Assembly (NCBI GenBank): GCA_947475715.1
Contig: CANJNY010000002.1
Span: 51,533 to 115,532 of the forward strand
DNA length: 64,000 nt
Source of the DNA: Prolixibacteraceae bacterium
GTDB taxonomy: Bacteria; Bacteroidota; Bacteroidia; Bacteroidales; Prolixibacteraceae
Direction: 5' to 3'
The notes beneath the pieces were generated by a model that saw only the letters and a list, made by a program, of their open reading frames with translations, searched no databases and was not told where the DNA came from. The translations under genes were made by a program, and so were the position numbers. Of the stretch, positions 54,850-63,845 are shown piece by piece (the stretch's first letter is position 1; each line of letters starts with the position of its first letter).

Positions 54850-56432
54850 GGCTTAATTCGTATTTTGGATGATTTATAAACTAATATAAGACCAATGGTA
54901 ACTAAAATAATTTGTGCCATGGCCCAAAACATGGTACTAAAATCACGGATCTCTTTACCCGCAAAATCCATAAAGTGATGCTTATGTAAGAAATTAAAGC
55001 TGTTCGCTTCACGTAACGTACCATCATCAATTTTGGCCGCAAGTTTGCCGCTGGATGTTTCCACATAATATTTCTCATGTTGATTTGTCGCATAACAAAC
55101 TTTCCATACGGGTAATCGTTTATTTACAAAGCCATATTCTCCTGCAAATTTTGTTATAAGGGTATCTGAACTTATGAGCTCTTCAGATAACCCGCTAAAG
55201 GTATTTGCTAAATAATGGGCGTAATATTTATCCCCTTCTGCAAGTATCGAAAAGTCTTTCACATTAACATAAGTCATCATAGGTCGTGGAACATTAAGCT
55301 CTTTCATTAAGTCCTTCGGTTTTGGCCTGCCAGATTGTTTTTGATTCTTTATGGTAATTTGGTAGTAGTTATTGTCTTTAATCTTAACCAATGAGAGATT
55401 TGTTATAGGGCTCTTAATAAGATTTTGAATGCTATCAAAATTTAGATCGATTTCGGATGTTTGATAAGTGGCTTTTGAAAAATAGTGATTTCGGGTGTCT
55501 GGATCAAATTTACCAAAAGCGTGATAAAAACCACTAAAGCTAAACATCAGCGTAAAAACGGCAATTGATAGTGCGCTGTATCGGTGGTTTCGTTTTGAAC
55601 GAATAAGATCATTGGTTTTAACTCTTCGGGAGGTTGTGGAAAAAAACAGGTAGATTCCTATACAGGATGTCACGAATGTTAAACCGACAAAAAACAGTTC
55701 AATAAGTAACCTTCCATTTCCCAAAAAATTTAACCACTCCCAAGTGTGAAGTAGCGTGAAAAATTTAGAGAATAATGCACGTTTATGGTCTATTGCAAAA
55801 GCAAACCGATCCTGGCTTGTTTCAACAAATATACTTATACTATCTTTTCTATCAAAAGCAATTTTGTATACTGGAAGTACTTTATTAATACTTCGATATT
55901 CATTGTCAAAACTTTTGATATGTTTAATTGCCTTAATTTTAACTGCTGATTTTGAATTTAAAACAGCGATTGTAGTTAATTCGCAGCAATCCTTTGTGTG
56001 TTGCGTATTTTCGTTGCCTGATAGCTCTAATAAGGGAGGTGAAATTTCTTTTTGTGCACCTTCCAGGAAGTATCGGGCCAGATATTGAGCGTATATTTGA
56101 TCGCCATTAATTAACTTAATTCCATTTATTGTACTAAGATATACTAATTCATCCGGGTCTATTAGTTGTATTTGATAAAACCAGTTATCTGCAATTTTAA
56201 CTATCCTGAAATTTTTGAATGCTGTAATCTTGTTGAGGGTTAATGCCTTTGATAATGATGTTTGTATGGCTTTTACTTCTATGGCGTTCGCACTAATAAA
56301 CTGCGTTGCAATTTGCGGACGTATAGTTGACATTATCGGGTGCATAAAACCACTGATAGCCCATATTAGTACTGGCAGAGCAATTATTAGAGAGACTTTA
56401 CGATGCCATTTATACAATTGTTTTATTTTCAT
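54846..56432 (-). CDS. PepSY-domain inner-membrane protein
   Basis: A 528-residue membrane protein. The N-terminal helix follows WHRKVSLIIALPVLIWAISG, and further helices are near 245-270, 290-310 and at the C-terminus (WAMAQIILVTIGLILVY). Two PepSY-like periplasmic regions lie between; one includes HTKDCCELTT, an unusual His/Cys stretch near 144. Relatives often neighbour siderophore or metal receptors and may reduce the imported metal. It follows a TonB receptor gene. Confidence 0.85.
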   Translation of the reverse strand: MKIKQLYKWHRKVSLIIALPVLIWAISGFMHPIMSTIRPQIATQFISANAIEVKAIQTSLSKALTLNKITAFKNFRIVKIADNWFYQIQLIDPDELVYLSTINGIKLINGDQIYAQYLARYFLEGAQKEISPPLLELSGNENTQHTKDCCELTTIAVLNSKSAVKIKAIKHIKSFDNEYRSINKVLPVYKIAFDRKDSISIFVETSQDRFAFAIDHKRALFSKFFTLLHTWEWLNFLGNGRLLIELFFVGLTFVTSCIGIYLFFSTTSRRVKTNDLIRSKRNHRYSALSIAVFTLMFSFSGFYHAFGKFDPDTRNHYFSKATYQTSEIDLNFDSIQNLIKSPITNLSLVKIKDNNYYQITIKNQKQSGRPKPKDLMKELNVPRPMMTYVNVKDFSILAEGDKYYAHYLANTFSGLSEELISSDTLITKFAGEYGFVNKRLPVWKVCYATNQHEKYYVETSSGKLAAKIDDGTLREANSFNFLHKHHFMDFAGKEIRDFSTMFWAMAQIILVTIGLILVYKSSKIRIKP

Positions 56433-56477
56433 ACGCTTTAGATATATTTCATCTTGGTTTTAATATTAGACTTTTTT

Positions 56478-56510
56478 GCCGGGTATCGCATTTTTTAAGT
56501 GATACCCGGC
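56478..56510. repeat. Hairpin between TonB receptor and PepSY genes
   Basis: GCCGGGTATC and GATACCCGGC form a 10-base-pair perfect stem with a 13-base loop. On the minus strand no T run follows, so it is not a standard terminator. It may stabilise or process the transcript. Confidence 0.7.
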
Positions 56511-56529
56511 AATTGATTTTTAAAAATAG

Positions 56530-58836
56530 TTATTTACCAAATCGGTATGCAACTCCTAAGGTAATTTCTCTGGGATCACCCATATTGTACGCGTAGGATG
56601 AGCTCCCTTTGCTTGTTGAACTTTTAGTTGAATATACGGCATAATAGGCATCAAAGACATTTAAGGCATTGATCCATAATTCTATTTTTTTTAGTTGATA
56701 ACCTAAACGAATATTGCAAATGTCAAATCCCGGATAGGTATATTTATTTAAATCGTCTGTAAAATATTTCGCCTGGTGTTGCCATTCAGTACTTACCCGC
56801 AAACCTTTTAGATAGGTTGGTTTGTAAGAAAGTTCCGCATTTGCTATAAAATGTGGTGCTCCACTGATCTCCTTTCCATTATAATTTATACCTTTTACTA
56901 TATTGTCGATATAAGTGTGTTTTGCATTGGTGCCGCTGATCCGAAACAGCCACTCGTTGTTTGGATGATAATTTATGCCATATTCAATGCCTCTATGACT
57001 TGTTTTTCCTGCATTCTGATTGATTGTACTTAAGTCGGGTTGTTTAACAGATATAATCTCGTTGGTTCCATCTAATTGATAAAGGCTCCAGTCTGCATAC
57101 AGTTTGCTGCCGTTTAGCGAAATCCAACCACCAATTTCATAATTTTTAAAGGTTTGTGGTTGAAGATAAGGAACGATTACACTATTAAATAATTCGGTAA
57201 TCTGCGGAGGAACATATCCTTCGCTGTAGTTTCCGTAAATTCCTAAACTATTATAGTTGTAGGTAAAGCCAATTTTTGGCGTTATGCGTTCAAAAGTCGT
57301 TGTTGATGAGGGAGCGCCGCTTGCGGCGCCAGCTTTTAAACTATTATTAAAGTCATATTTGAAAGCATCATAACGAACTGCTGTTACAATTTTCAAGTTC
57401 TTCAAAGGTGAAATCTCATAATCAATATAGGTTGCAATATTTACAATATTGGTGTGGTAGTGGCTTAGAATGGAGTCTTTCGAAGGCTTACTATAACTCA
57501 CGTATTTATTCTTTGCTACATCCTTGGTGATGGATATAAACTGTGCAAAATAGGTCTGAGGACTATAATCTAAACTTGCTCCTGTTATTAACTTGCTCTT
57601 TAACCAATCGAAATTTTGCGTGTGCTGGGCAATGATTGAATTAGTTTTAAAGGAGTTATTGTTTAACTGACCTTTAAATAAAGTTGGGGTTTTTGAGCTT
57701 GTACTAGCTATGGAATAGGATGGATTTTGCTTGACCGAATTATCACGATACAGGAATGATAGTGAGGAACTACTTTTTTCATTCCATTTTTGTGTGATAA
57801 TTGATTTAAACCGTAATGCGCTTACAGATCGGTAGGTAAATGATTGCAGTGAACTTAGGTTCTTCTGCGAATATTTAATACTGTCTAAGGCGCCAGTCAT
57901 ATCGCTGTAATAGTCTACATAGGCTAACGTATTGATCCAGGATAATTGATTATTAGGTTTGTAGTCAGATCTCAACGTGAATGCAGATTTATTGAAATCG
58001 CTATGTTCGATAGGTCCATTTTTTCTGGATGCATAATATCCACTGGCTATTATCCCCCAATTACCTACAGTTGAGCCCAATTGAAGATCTGTTTTTTTGT
58101 ATCCTGTATTATTTATTTGTGTGCTTACCGTGCCACTCGTGTAGGCGGGTGCCGACTGGGTTATGACATTTACTGCACCTGCAATAGCCTCTCCACCATA
58201 AAACGCTGATGATGGACCTTTTATAATTTCTATGCTCCGGGCTGATGCAAGGTTCATCTCTAAAAGAGCATTGTGATTGTATACTCCAGTTGTTCTAATT
58301 GGAATTCCATCCTCCATATAAAGAAACAAACTCTTTGTAGTCATAGGCTGACGGATACTCATTTCGTGCTGCTCGTTGCCCAGATTAACCATAAATACAC
58401 CGCTCACTTTATTCAGTAATTGATCCATCCGTTGCGCTTTTGTTTCATCCACTATTTGCTTGCTAATTATCGCAATTGCTATTGGCGCTTCACTCCTTTT
58501 CTCATTTGTCCTATTTGAGGTGACAACAACCTGCTCCAATAAATTTTGTGTTGGAACTAATTCCACTGCATTTTCTTCCTGGCTTACCGGTATGTTTTTT
58601 CGTGTATCATATCCATTGGCTTCAATTGCAATCGAATTTCCATTGAATGAAAGTACAAAGGATCCATTCTCGTTACTAAAAGTCTTAATTGTTGGACTTT
58701 CATATATTAATGCTCCTGAAATAGGTTCCTTGGTAATAGCGTTATAAACTTTCCCTTTAACTGATCTAATTTGTTGTGCTTCTGTTTTAGCAAGGCCGAT
58801 GCTCACTAACAAACAGAATAAAATATATCTTCTCAT
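56530..58836 (-). CDS. TonB-dependent receptor (2), carboxypeptidase-regulatory-like N-terminus
   Basis: A 768-residue outer-membrane receptor. The signal peptide MRRYILFCLLVSIGLAKTEA is followed by a CarboxypepD-like domain (IRSVKGKVYNAITKEPISGA, about 23-105). The plug has LEQVVVTSNRTNEKRSEAPI and IEIIKGPSSAFYGGEAIAGA. The rest is a barrel ending in LGVAYRFGK. Next gene is the PepSY protein. A ferric or other metal complex is likely, but ligand is unknown. Confidence 0.92.
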   Translation of the reverse strand: MRRYILFCLLVSIGLAKTEAQQIRSVKGKVYNAITKEPISGALIYESPTIKTFSNENGSFVLSFNGNSIAIEANGYDTRKNIPVSQEENAVELVPTQNLLEQVVVTSNRTNEKRSEAPIAIAIISKQIVDETKAQRMDQLLNKVSGVFMVNLGNEQHEMSIRQPMTTKSLFLYMEDGIPIRTTGVYNHNALLEMNLASARSIEIIKGPSSAFYGGEAIAGAVNVITQSAPAYTSGTVSTQINNTGYKKTDLQLGSTVGNWGIIASGYYASRKNGPIEHSDFNKSAFTLRSDYKPNNQLSWINTLAYVDYYSDMTGALDSIKYSQKNLSSLQSFTYRSVSALRFKSIITQKWNEKSSSSLSFLYRDNSVKQNPSYSIASTSSKTPTLFKGQLNNNSFKTNSIIAQHTQNFDWLKSKLITGASLDYSPQTYFAQFISITKDVAKNKYVSYSKPSKDSILSHYHTNIVNIATYIDYEISPLKNLKIVTAVRYDAFKYDFNNSLKAGAASGAPSSTTTFERITPKIGFTYNYNSLGIYGNYSEGYVPPQITELFNSVIVPYLQPQTFKNYEIGGWISLNGSKLYADWSLYQLDGTNEIISVKQPDLSTINQNAGKTSHRGIEYGINYHPNNEWLFRISGTNAKHTYIDNIVKGINYNGKEISGAPHFIANAELSYKPTYLKGLRVSTEWQHQAKYFTDDLNKYTYPGFDICNIRLGYQLKKIELWINALNVFDAYYAVYSTKSSTSKGSSSYAYNMGDPREITLGVAYRFGK

Positions 58837-58871
58837 TAAATAATTTTATAGTATTATAAATAAATAACTTA

Positions 58872-58911
58872 GCGAGTTTTTAGATTTAATTAAATCCAAA
58901 TATCGACTCGC
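58872..58911. promoter_or_regulatory. Nested inverted repeat upstream of TonB receptor (2)
   Basis: GCGAGT (58872-58877) and ACTCGC (58906-58911) enclose the perfect palindrome GATTTAATTAAATC (58883-58896). It lies 40 bases before the ATG on the minus strand. It could be an operator or a leader hairpin. Confidence 0.45.
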
Positions 58912-58965
58912 GAGATTTTCTAGTATTTTTTATATTGACTTGAAAATAGGGCGCAATAAGAGTTG

Positions 58966-58985
58966 GTCCCGGATCCAACCGGGAC
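58966..58985. repeat. Hairpin after the first small Cys-protein gene
   Basis: GTCCCGG and CCGGGAC with a six-base loop, on the boundary of the small gene at 59009 and the following receptor. No T run, so termination is uncertain. Confidence 0.5.
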
Positions 58986-59008
58986 TAATCTAAGCCATCC
59001 TAAAAAAA

Positions 59009-59401
59009 TTAAATGTGCAGATTCTTTTTGGGTGGGATAAAAATACGCTGAAGCGATGGAGAACAGACTTTTTCTTCACCAATGAACACCAGGGATGCTT
59101 TGCTTTCCACGGCTTTGGGAAGAGCAATATAAGATTTTATACACTCCTTAATCTCTTTAAAATGAACCGTCTGTTTCGCATTTTTTGATTTGTTTTCATC
59201 TGTCTCAAGGCTCTTTTTTAATTGTTGCTTGAGATAGCACTTCCCCTCACAGCAGCTAAAGGGTTTAGCTCTGTTAATACAAAGATTTTTTATAATATAC
59301 TGTTTGTTTACACAATATTCGACAAAAGGTATCACCGGTCTTAGAAGGTAAAAGACCAAAATAACTAGTTGAACAATCGCATAAATTCGATGGTTAATCA
59401 T
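59009..59401 (-). CDS. Small membrane protein with CCxGKC motif (paralogue 1)
   Basis: A 130-residue protein. An N-terminal membrane helix (about 5-24: YAIVQLVILVFYLLRPVIP) is followed by LCINRAKPFSCCEGKCYLK (Cys 41, 50, 51, 55, with an extra Cys 30). The rest is charged, ending VFIGEEKVCSPSLQ and IPP. A second protein at 62600-62977 has the same design. Not recognised as a named family; the clustered Cys suggests metal binding. It begins two bases after the stop of the copper-type receptor gene. Confidence 0.75.
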   Translation of the reverse strand: MINHRIYAIVQLVILVFYLLRPVIPFVEYCVNKQYIIKNLCINRAKPFSCCEGKCYLKQQLKKSLETDENKSKNAKQTVHFKEIKECIKSYIALPKAVESKASLVFIGEEKVCSPSLQRIFIPPKKNLHI

Positions 59402-59403
59402 AC

Positions 59404-61464
59404 CTAAAATAGTAGAGTTAACGATACCGAAATATTTCTGCCCGGCCGGTTGATTCTTCCCCAGTCAAGGTGTTCATAATAAATACGGTTGAGAAGGTTT
59501 GAAATACTAACTCCGATCTCTGCCCTGGTCCTGGAAAACGAAAGAGAATAGCCGCTTTTTAGATTAAAGATTGTATATGCCGGTGTTTTTTGCTCTCCGT
59601 AATCGCTGTTTATACGTCCCTGGGCCATCGAAGATTCGTATTCGGCCTGCAGCAATAACCTGTTTTTCTGATACTGTACTGCTGCAATATTTTTTATAGG
59701 TGGAATCAACGGTAATGGATTCGCGGAAGATACCTCTCCATAGGTAAATTTGGAAAGGATAAAAAGTGAAAGATTAGTGTTCGGATTGAAAAGTATCTGT
59801 AAATCGGTACTGTAAAGCCTTGCTTTCGGGATATTGGAAGTAACCCTGATCCCTTTTGCATAAAAATTCATGGCGGGTATTTGATGGTCGGTTATACCCA
59901 TAATGTAATCGTGGACAAGACTAACCGATTGGCTGAGGTTAACCTTAATTGCGGTTTTGGATAGCCGGAAAGCGACCCTGAAAAAATTTGATTTTTCAAC
60001 TTTCAGGTAGGGATTACCAATATAGTCATATCCATCGTAGGCATTGAAAAGGTAAAATCCCAGCCGCTCCCCGATGGTGGGCATTCGCTCTGAATAACCC
60101 GTTGATGCAACAACGGAAAGATCATTAACCAGCAGATATTGAGCGGATAAATTCAGACTCTTGAGAAGTTTGCCCTGTTTTTTAGGAAGATTATAATTGA
60201 AGACTGAAAACTGCTGCTGCGCATATTCCGATTGTAAAATATCAATATTATAATCTACCCGGCCATCAACCGTAAGGGTTAACTTCTGTGAAACAAAAGT
60301 CGTATTTTGAAGATAGAGACCCGAAACATTTCGGATCATCTCAGGCCAGGTTTGCATATACATTTCAGGTTCCGGGGGCAGGCCCGGATATCGCATATGC
60401 ATGGTCATCTCTGCCAGCGATTTGTTGGTGTAATTATCCCCCTTAATCGTTAATCGGTTTCGCTTATTCCAGAAGTGTTGCAACTGCGCATAACTACCTA
60501 AGGTTGTGCTTTGCCCAGGCATATCCATGCGCATATAAACAGTTTTGCCCGTACTGCCACCCGCCTTAAGCTCATAGAGGCTATCCCTTTTGGAGTCGTC
60601 CATAACATGATAAATGGTATTCAAATATACTTTGACCTTAAAATTAGCTTCACCTGCGCGTTGATATTCAAGCCCGATCAAAGCGGCCCTTGCAACACCG
60701 ACATCCATTGTTAACGCCGGATAACCAACATTCCGGGCCACATCGTATAGCATATCCATTTTAAAGCTGTTCCGGTTATTTGGCTGATATTTGAATACCG
60801 AATGAAGGTTTGTCTTCCGGAACTGGGAGAATGGGATAACCTGATTTGTCCCATCCCTGTAATTGGCGTTATTCCGGTAGACGCCATCGATTCCCCAGGC
60901 CCACTTTTTGGCGCTGTATCCGGAGGAAAACAGGAAATTCTGCCCGTTTGAAATACTCTCATATCCCATCTCTACACTCGAAATGAGTGGTTTGCTACTG
61001 TTTATTTCCGGTTCCTCAAGCGTCATATCAACAGATCCGCCGATGTTGCAGCCTGTTTCACATCCCGTAGTGCCGTGGTCAATGGTGATCTTTTTGAGGT
61101 TTGATGGCTCAATATAGGAGGTGATCGGATCCATCCTGTCTGTGCAGGCCCCAAACATCTTCATCCCATCGATCGTAATATTTAACTGCCCCCCTGAAAA
61201 TCCCTGCAGTTGAGGCTCAAGGGCATACGATCCCCGTTTGACCAGCGACATCCCGTCTAGTCTCGCATTGATATTGTCAAGGGTCGAAAAATGGTTGGTC
61301 CGGTAAAAGTCCATTACATCATTGTTGCTTAAGGGAAGAGAAGTGGAGACCTCGACTTCATTTAAATGGATCGTATCATTCAATAAATCGGTATTATGCG
61401 ATACCTGCGACTGGCAGAGTATGGGAAACAGCCAAACCCCCAGTATTAGCATGAGTTTTTCCAT
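59404..61464 (-). CDS. TonB-dependent receptor (1), probable copper type (OprC/NosA-like)
   Basis: A 686-residue outer-membrane receptor. The signal peptide MEKLMLILGVWLFPILCQSQ precedes a plug with NINARLDGMSLVKRGSYALE, then FGACTDRMDPITSYIEP (Cys 107, Met 111), and TTGCETGCNIGGSVD (Cys 135, Cys 139). The Cys-rich plug with CxDRMDPxTSY resembles the OprC/NosA copper receptors. The barrel ends NISVSLTLLF. Neighbours are two Cys-motif proteins and a YtkA-like lipoprotein, consistent with copper uptake. Confidence 0.9.
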   Translation of the reverse strand: MEKLMLILGVWLFPILCQSQVSHNTDLLNDTIHLNEVEVSTSLPLSNNDVMDFYRTNHFSTLDNINARLDGMSLVKRGSYALEPQLQGFSGGQLNITIDGMKMFGACTDRMDPITSYIEPSNLKKITIDHGTTGCETGCNIGGSVDMTLEEPEINSSKPLISSVEMGYESISNGQNFLFSSGYSAKKWAWGIDGVYRNNANYRDGTNQVIPFSQFRKTNLHSVFKYQPNNRNSFKMDMLYDVARNVGYPALTMDVGVARAALIGLEYQRAGEANFKVKVYLNTIYHVMDDSKRDSLYELKAGGSTGKTVYMRMDMPGQSTTLGSYAQLQHFWNKRNRLTIKGDNYTNKSLAEMTMHMRYPGLPPEPEMYMQTWPEMIRNVSGLYLQNTTFVSQKLTLTVDGRVDYNIDILQSEYAQQQFSVFNYNLPKKQGKLLKSLNLSAQYLLVNDLSVVASTGYSERMPTIGERLGFYLFNAYDGYDYIGNPYLKVEKSNFFRVAFRLSKTAIKVNLSQSVSLVHDYIMGITDHQIPAMNFYAKGIRVTSNIPKARLYSTDLQILFNPNTNLSLFILSKFTYGEVSSANPLPLIPPIKNIAAVQYQKNRLLLQAEYESSMAQGRINSDYGEQKTPAYTIFNLKSGYSLSFSRTRAEIGVSISNLLNRIYYEHLDWGRINRPGRNISVSLTLLF

Positions 61465-61532
61465 AATGGGAATAAATTGTAACTAATGAAGTATATTCGA
61501 AAGCTTCGGAAGGTTACGTATAAGGTGTACAC

Positions 61533-61574
61533 GGGGCCTAAACATCAGTTGATCAACTATGTTTAGGTCACCCC
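61533..61574. repeat. Long hairpin between lipoprotein and receptor genes
   Basis: CCTAAACATCAGTTGA pairs with TCAACTATGTTTAGG with one bulge, and outer GGGG/CCCC add a few pairs. The stem has an AGTTGATCAACT palindrome at its centre. It separates the YtkA-type lipoprotein gene and the receptor gene on the same strand. Confidence 0.7.
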
Positions 61575-61623
61575 TGCAAACCTATTAGCAGAACAATTTC
61601 TGATTTTTCTTCCTTATCGGGTT

Positions 61624-62469
61624 TTAGAGTGTAATGTTAAACGAGGCATTTTTGGAAATTACAGCATCTCCCTTTTTTACCGCGATATTTATCCGCCATT
61701 CACCGGTCATGGTAAAATTTACCTTCCCTTTATAGTGACCATTGCCTGTATTTACCGGATTGATGTTGTTGGGTGATCCGTGGCCCATACTGGGCATTTC
61801 AGGTATAATTTCTATCGAATAGGTGTTATCAGCTGGCCATTCCATCATACTTAATTTTCGGTGCAGTGTAAATTCGATATCGTTCATCCCCACTTTAGGG
61901 GCAGTAGGTTTAACAAGCGAAAGTACCAGTTTACTGCTGTCCGGACTTTGAGAGGTAAAGACAGAAAGTACAGGAGTGGCGGGATTGTCCACAATGATTT
62001 CGAATTCTGCCTCCCCCTCCTTATCTATTTTGTGATTATGGACGTGTACACTTAATTTCCAGGATCCTCCCATCGCAGTTGGCATCACAAAAGCTATGGC
62101 TCCCGGGAAAACATCATTCACACTTACTTGATCCGGATTTTCAACCGGCGTGGAATGTTTCATAACCATTGCACCGCTCACCATGGTCATAACCGGCTCA
62201 AATTCGATATGAGCATCGGTTATCTTTTCTTTTAGGTTTAAAGAATCGTAAAGTACTACAGTCAAATTATTAAACCCCGTAAAAAAGTTCTTTTCGCCCC
62301 ACACTTCTATTTTGGCGGAAGCACCAATTACGTACCCTTCCTTAAGTTTTAAGAGTCCCTCCAAAGGATTGACAGGATTAATCTCATCTCCTTTTTTACA
62401 TGAAGAAATCAGAAAAGACAATGTTAAACTACAGATTATTAGAGAAATATTAAGTTTCATTAAATTCAT
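61624..62469 (-). CDS. YtkA-like lipoprotein, Met/His-rich, probable copper-binding
   Basis: A 281-residue lipoprotein. The signal sequence ends with lipobox LISSC; a start three codons later (MKLNIS at 62460) is equally possible. Two YtkA/FixH-like beta domains are visible: the first has MVSGAMVMKHSTP and FVMPTAMGGSWKL, the second IIPEMPSMGHGSPNNINPVN and GHYKGKVNFTMTGEWRINI. The Met/His pattern MPSMGH is a known YtkA feature and suggests periplasmic or surface copper binding. It lies between a Cys-motif protein and the receptor. Confidence 0.85.
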   Translation of the reverse strand: MNLMKLNISLIICSLTLSFLISSCKKGDEINPVNPLEGLLKLKEGYVIGASAKIEVWGEKNFFTGFNNLTVVLYDSLNLKEKITDAHIEFEPVMTMVSGAMVMKHSTPVENPDQVSVNDVFPGAIAFVMPTAMGGSWKLSVHVHNHKIDKEGEAEFEIIVDNPATPVLSVFTSQSPDSSKLVLSLVKPTAPKVGMNDIEFTLHRKLSMMEWPADNTYSIEIIPEMPSMGHGSPNNINPVNTGNGHYKGKVNFTMTGEWRINIAVKKGDAVISKNASFNITL

Positions 62470-62554
62470 TTTTAAATATTTTTTGGATCAGGAATTATGC
62501 AGCCATTCCAGTCCCATGCCTGTGCACGGGTTTAACGGGTATAGCAACACCACT

Positions 62555-62578
62555 ATCCCCAATCGAAGGATCGGGGAT
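62555..62578. repeat. Hairpin between Cys-motif gene 2 and the lipoprotein gene
   Basis: ATCCCC and GGGGAT with an inner ATC/GAT pair. It has no T run on the minus strand. Confidence 0.5.
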
Positions 62579-62599
62579 CAAAACAATTTAAATAATGAA

Positions 62600-62977
62600 T
62601 TAATGCTGGGGTGGAATAAAAATAGAGGATACAAACATTGAGGAGAGCGTTGTTTCCAAATTAATCGGAGCGATTAAATCCTTCACGAAAATTGCAGGAA
62701 TTGCAAAATGAGAACTCAGAAACTCTTTAACATCCTCATTCTGAATTTTTTTAGAGCTATTTTTTTCTTTGTCATCATTGGTTTCAGAGCTCTTTTTCAC
62801 CTGTTTCTGAAGGTAGCATTTCCCCTGACAACAACTTTTGGGTTTATCTCTATTGACGCAAAGGTTTTTCGCAATAAAATCTTTATTTACAGCATATTCA
62901 ATATATGGCAGTACGGGTCTTAAAAGATAAAAGACCAAAATGACCAATTGAAAAATTGCTAAAACCTTGTAAGTCAT
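62600..62977 (-). CDS. Small membrane protein with CCxGKC motif (paralogue 2)
   Basis: A 125-residue protein parallel to the one at 59009-59401: helix YKVLAIFQLVILVFYLLRPV (about 3-22), then LCVNRDKPKSCCQGKCYLQ (Cys 40, 49, 50, 54), a charged stretch, and a C-terminal IPPQH. The two align closely over residues 10-65. It is the first gene of the minus-strand run. Function not recognised; probably binds a metal at the outer face of the inner membrane. Confidence 0.78.
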   Translation of the reverse strand: MTYKVLAIFQLVILVFYLLRPVLPYIEYAVNKDFIAKNLCVNRDKPKSCCQGKCYLQKQVKKSSETNDDKEKNSSKKIQNEDVKEFLSSHFAIPAIFVKDLIAPINLETTLSSMFVSSIFIPPQH

Positions 62978-63105
62978 AACTGACGGGATGCTTAGGAATG
63001 AACCGAAAAGATTTTTGGTTCATCTGGAAATCCGCGGCGAATGTAGCCATAGTTCAAGGAATATAAAAATTAAAACTTTAGAAAACTTAAGAAACAATTA
63101 ACGTG

Positions 63106-63137
63106 AAGGAAACGATTAAAGTGTAAAATGTTTCCTT
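63106..63137. promoter_or_regulatory. Possible TetR operator and promoter
   Basis: AAGGAAAC (63106-63113) and GTTTCCTT (63130-63137) form an 8-base inverted repeat with a 16-base gap, just upstream of an ACTTTG box (63138-63143). This would place an operator within the TetR promoter. Confidence 0.45.
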
Positions 63138-63175
63138 ACTTTGTACATGATTAAGTTTGAAATTGAAAAATTGAA

Positions 63176-63832
63176 ATGAGCAATGAATTAGAGAACCAAA
63201 ATGAGAAGTGGGAACTGATGATTGAACAGATCAAAGAGCTATTTTTTGAATTTGGGATTAAGAATCTCAATATGGATGATATCAGCCACAAGCTGGGCAT
63301 TTCAAAGAAAACCCTCTACCGGTTTGTGAAGAGCAAGGAGGATCTGATTACCCGACTGTTTGAATATGATCAAAGAAAAAAGGTTGAGTCGATGAAATTA
63401 TTTGGATTGCAACAAGTCAATTCAATTGAAAAGCTTTTTAAAGTAAGCCTCATGATTTATGAGGAGATGAAGCGGTTTAATCCCATGATTTTGTTTGAGC
63501 TCAGGAAATATTACGAACCACTCTATAATGAGTTTAATGCTCAAAGGCTGGCAATCATTTCACAGTCAATGACTCTGAATTTAAAGAAGGGGATCAGCGA
63601 GGGGCTTTATCGCCAGGATCTTAATACTGAGGCGGTTGTTGCAATCTATATGAGTCATCTTGTCGAGATCCACAATAATGCCGAAGTCTGCAAAATTGCC
63701 AATGTCACCTTTGATGAACTTTTCAAAGTTATGTTTGAAAACCATATCCGGGCAATATCGACCCCACAGGGGGTGGCATATTTTGAAAAAAGAAAGATTG
63801 AAATTATTGAATCATTAAAAAATAGTAATTAA
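63176..63832 (+). CDS. TetR/AcrR-family regulator
   Basis: A 218-residue regulator. The helix-turn-helix runs NLNMDDISHKLGISKKTLYR and FVKSKEDLITRLFEYD (about 34-66). The C-terminal ligand domain is of the AcrR kind, with no recognisable ligand. It precedes a TolC-type gene by 13 bases, so it likely controls an efflux operon outside the window. Confidence 0.93.
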   Translation: MSNELENQNEKWELMIEQIKELFFEFGIKNLNMDDISHKLGISKKTLYRFVKSKEDLITRLFEYDQRKKVESMKLFGLQQVNSIEKLFKVSLMIYEEMKRFNPMILFELRKYYEPLYNEFNAQRLAIISQSMTLNLKKGISEGLYRQDLNTEAVVAIYMSHLVEIHNNAEVCKIANVTFDELFKVMFENHIRAISTPQGVAYFEKRKIEIIESLKNSN

Positions 63833-63845
63833 AAATAAAATTAAG

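Noticed and set aside
63176..63832. TetR protein as the controller of the copper-type locus
   Set aside because: Its close partner is the TolC gene; no operator was seen upstream of the minus-strand genes that would tie them.
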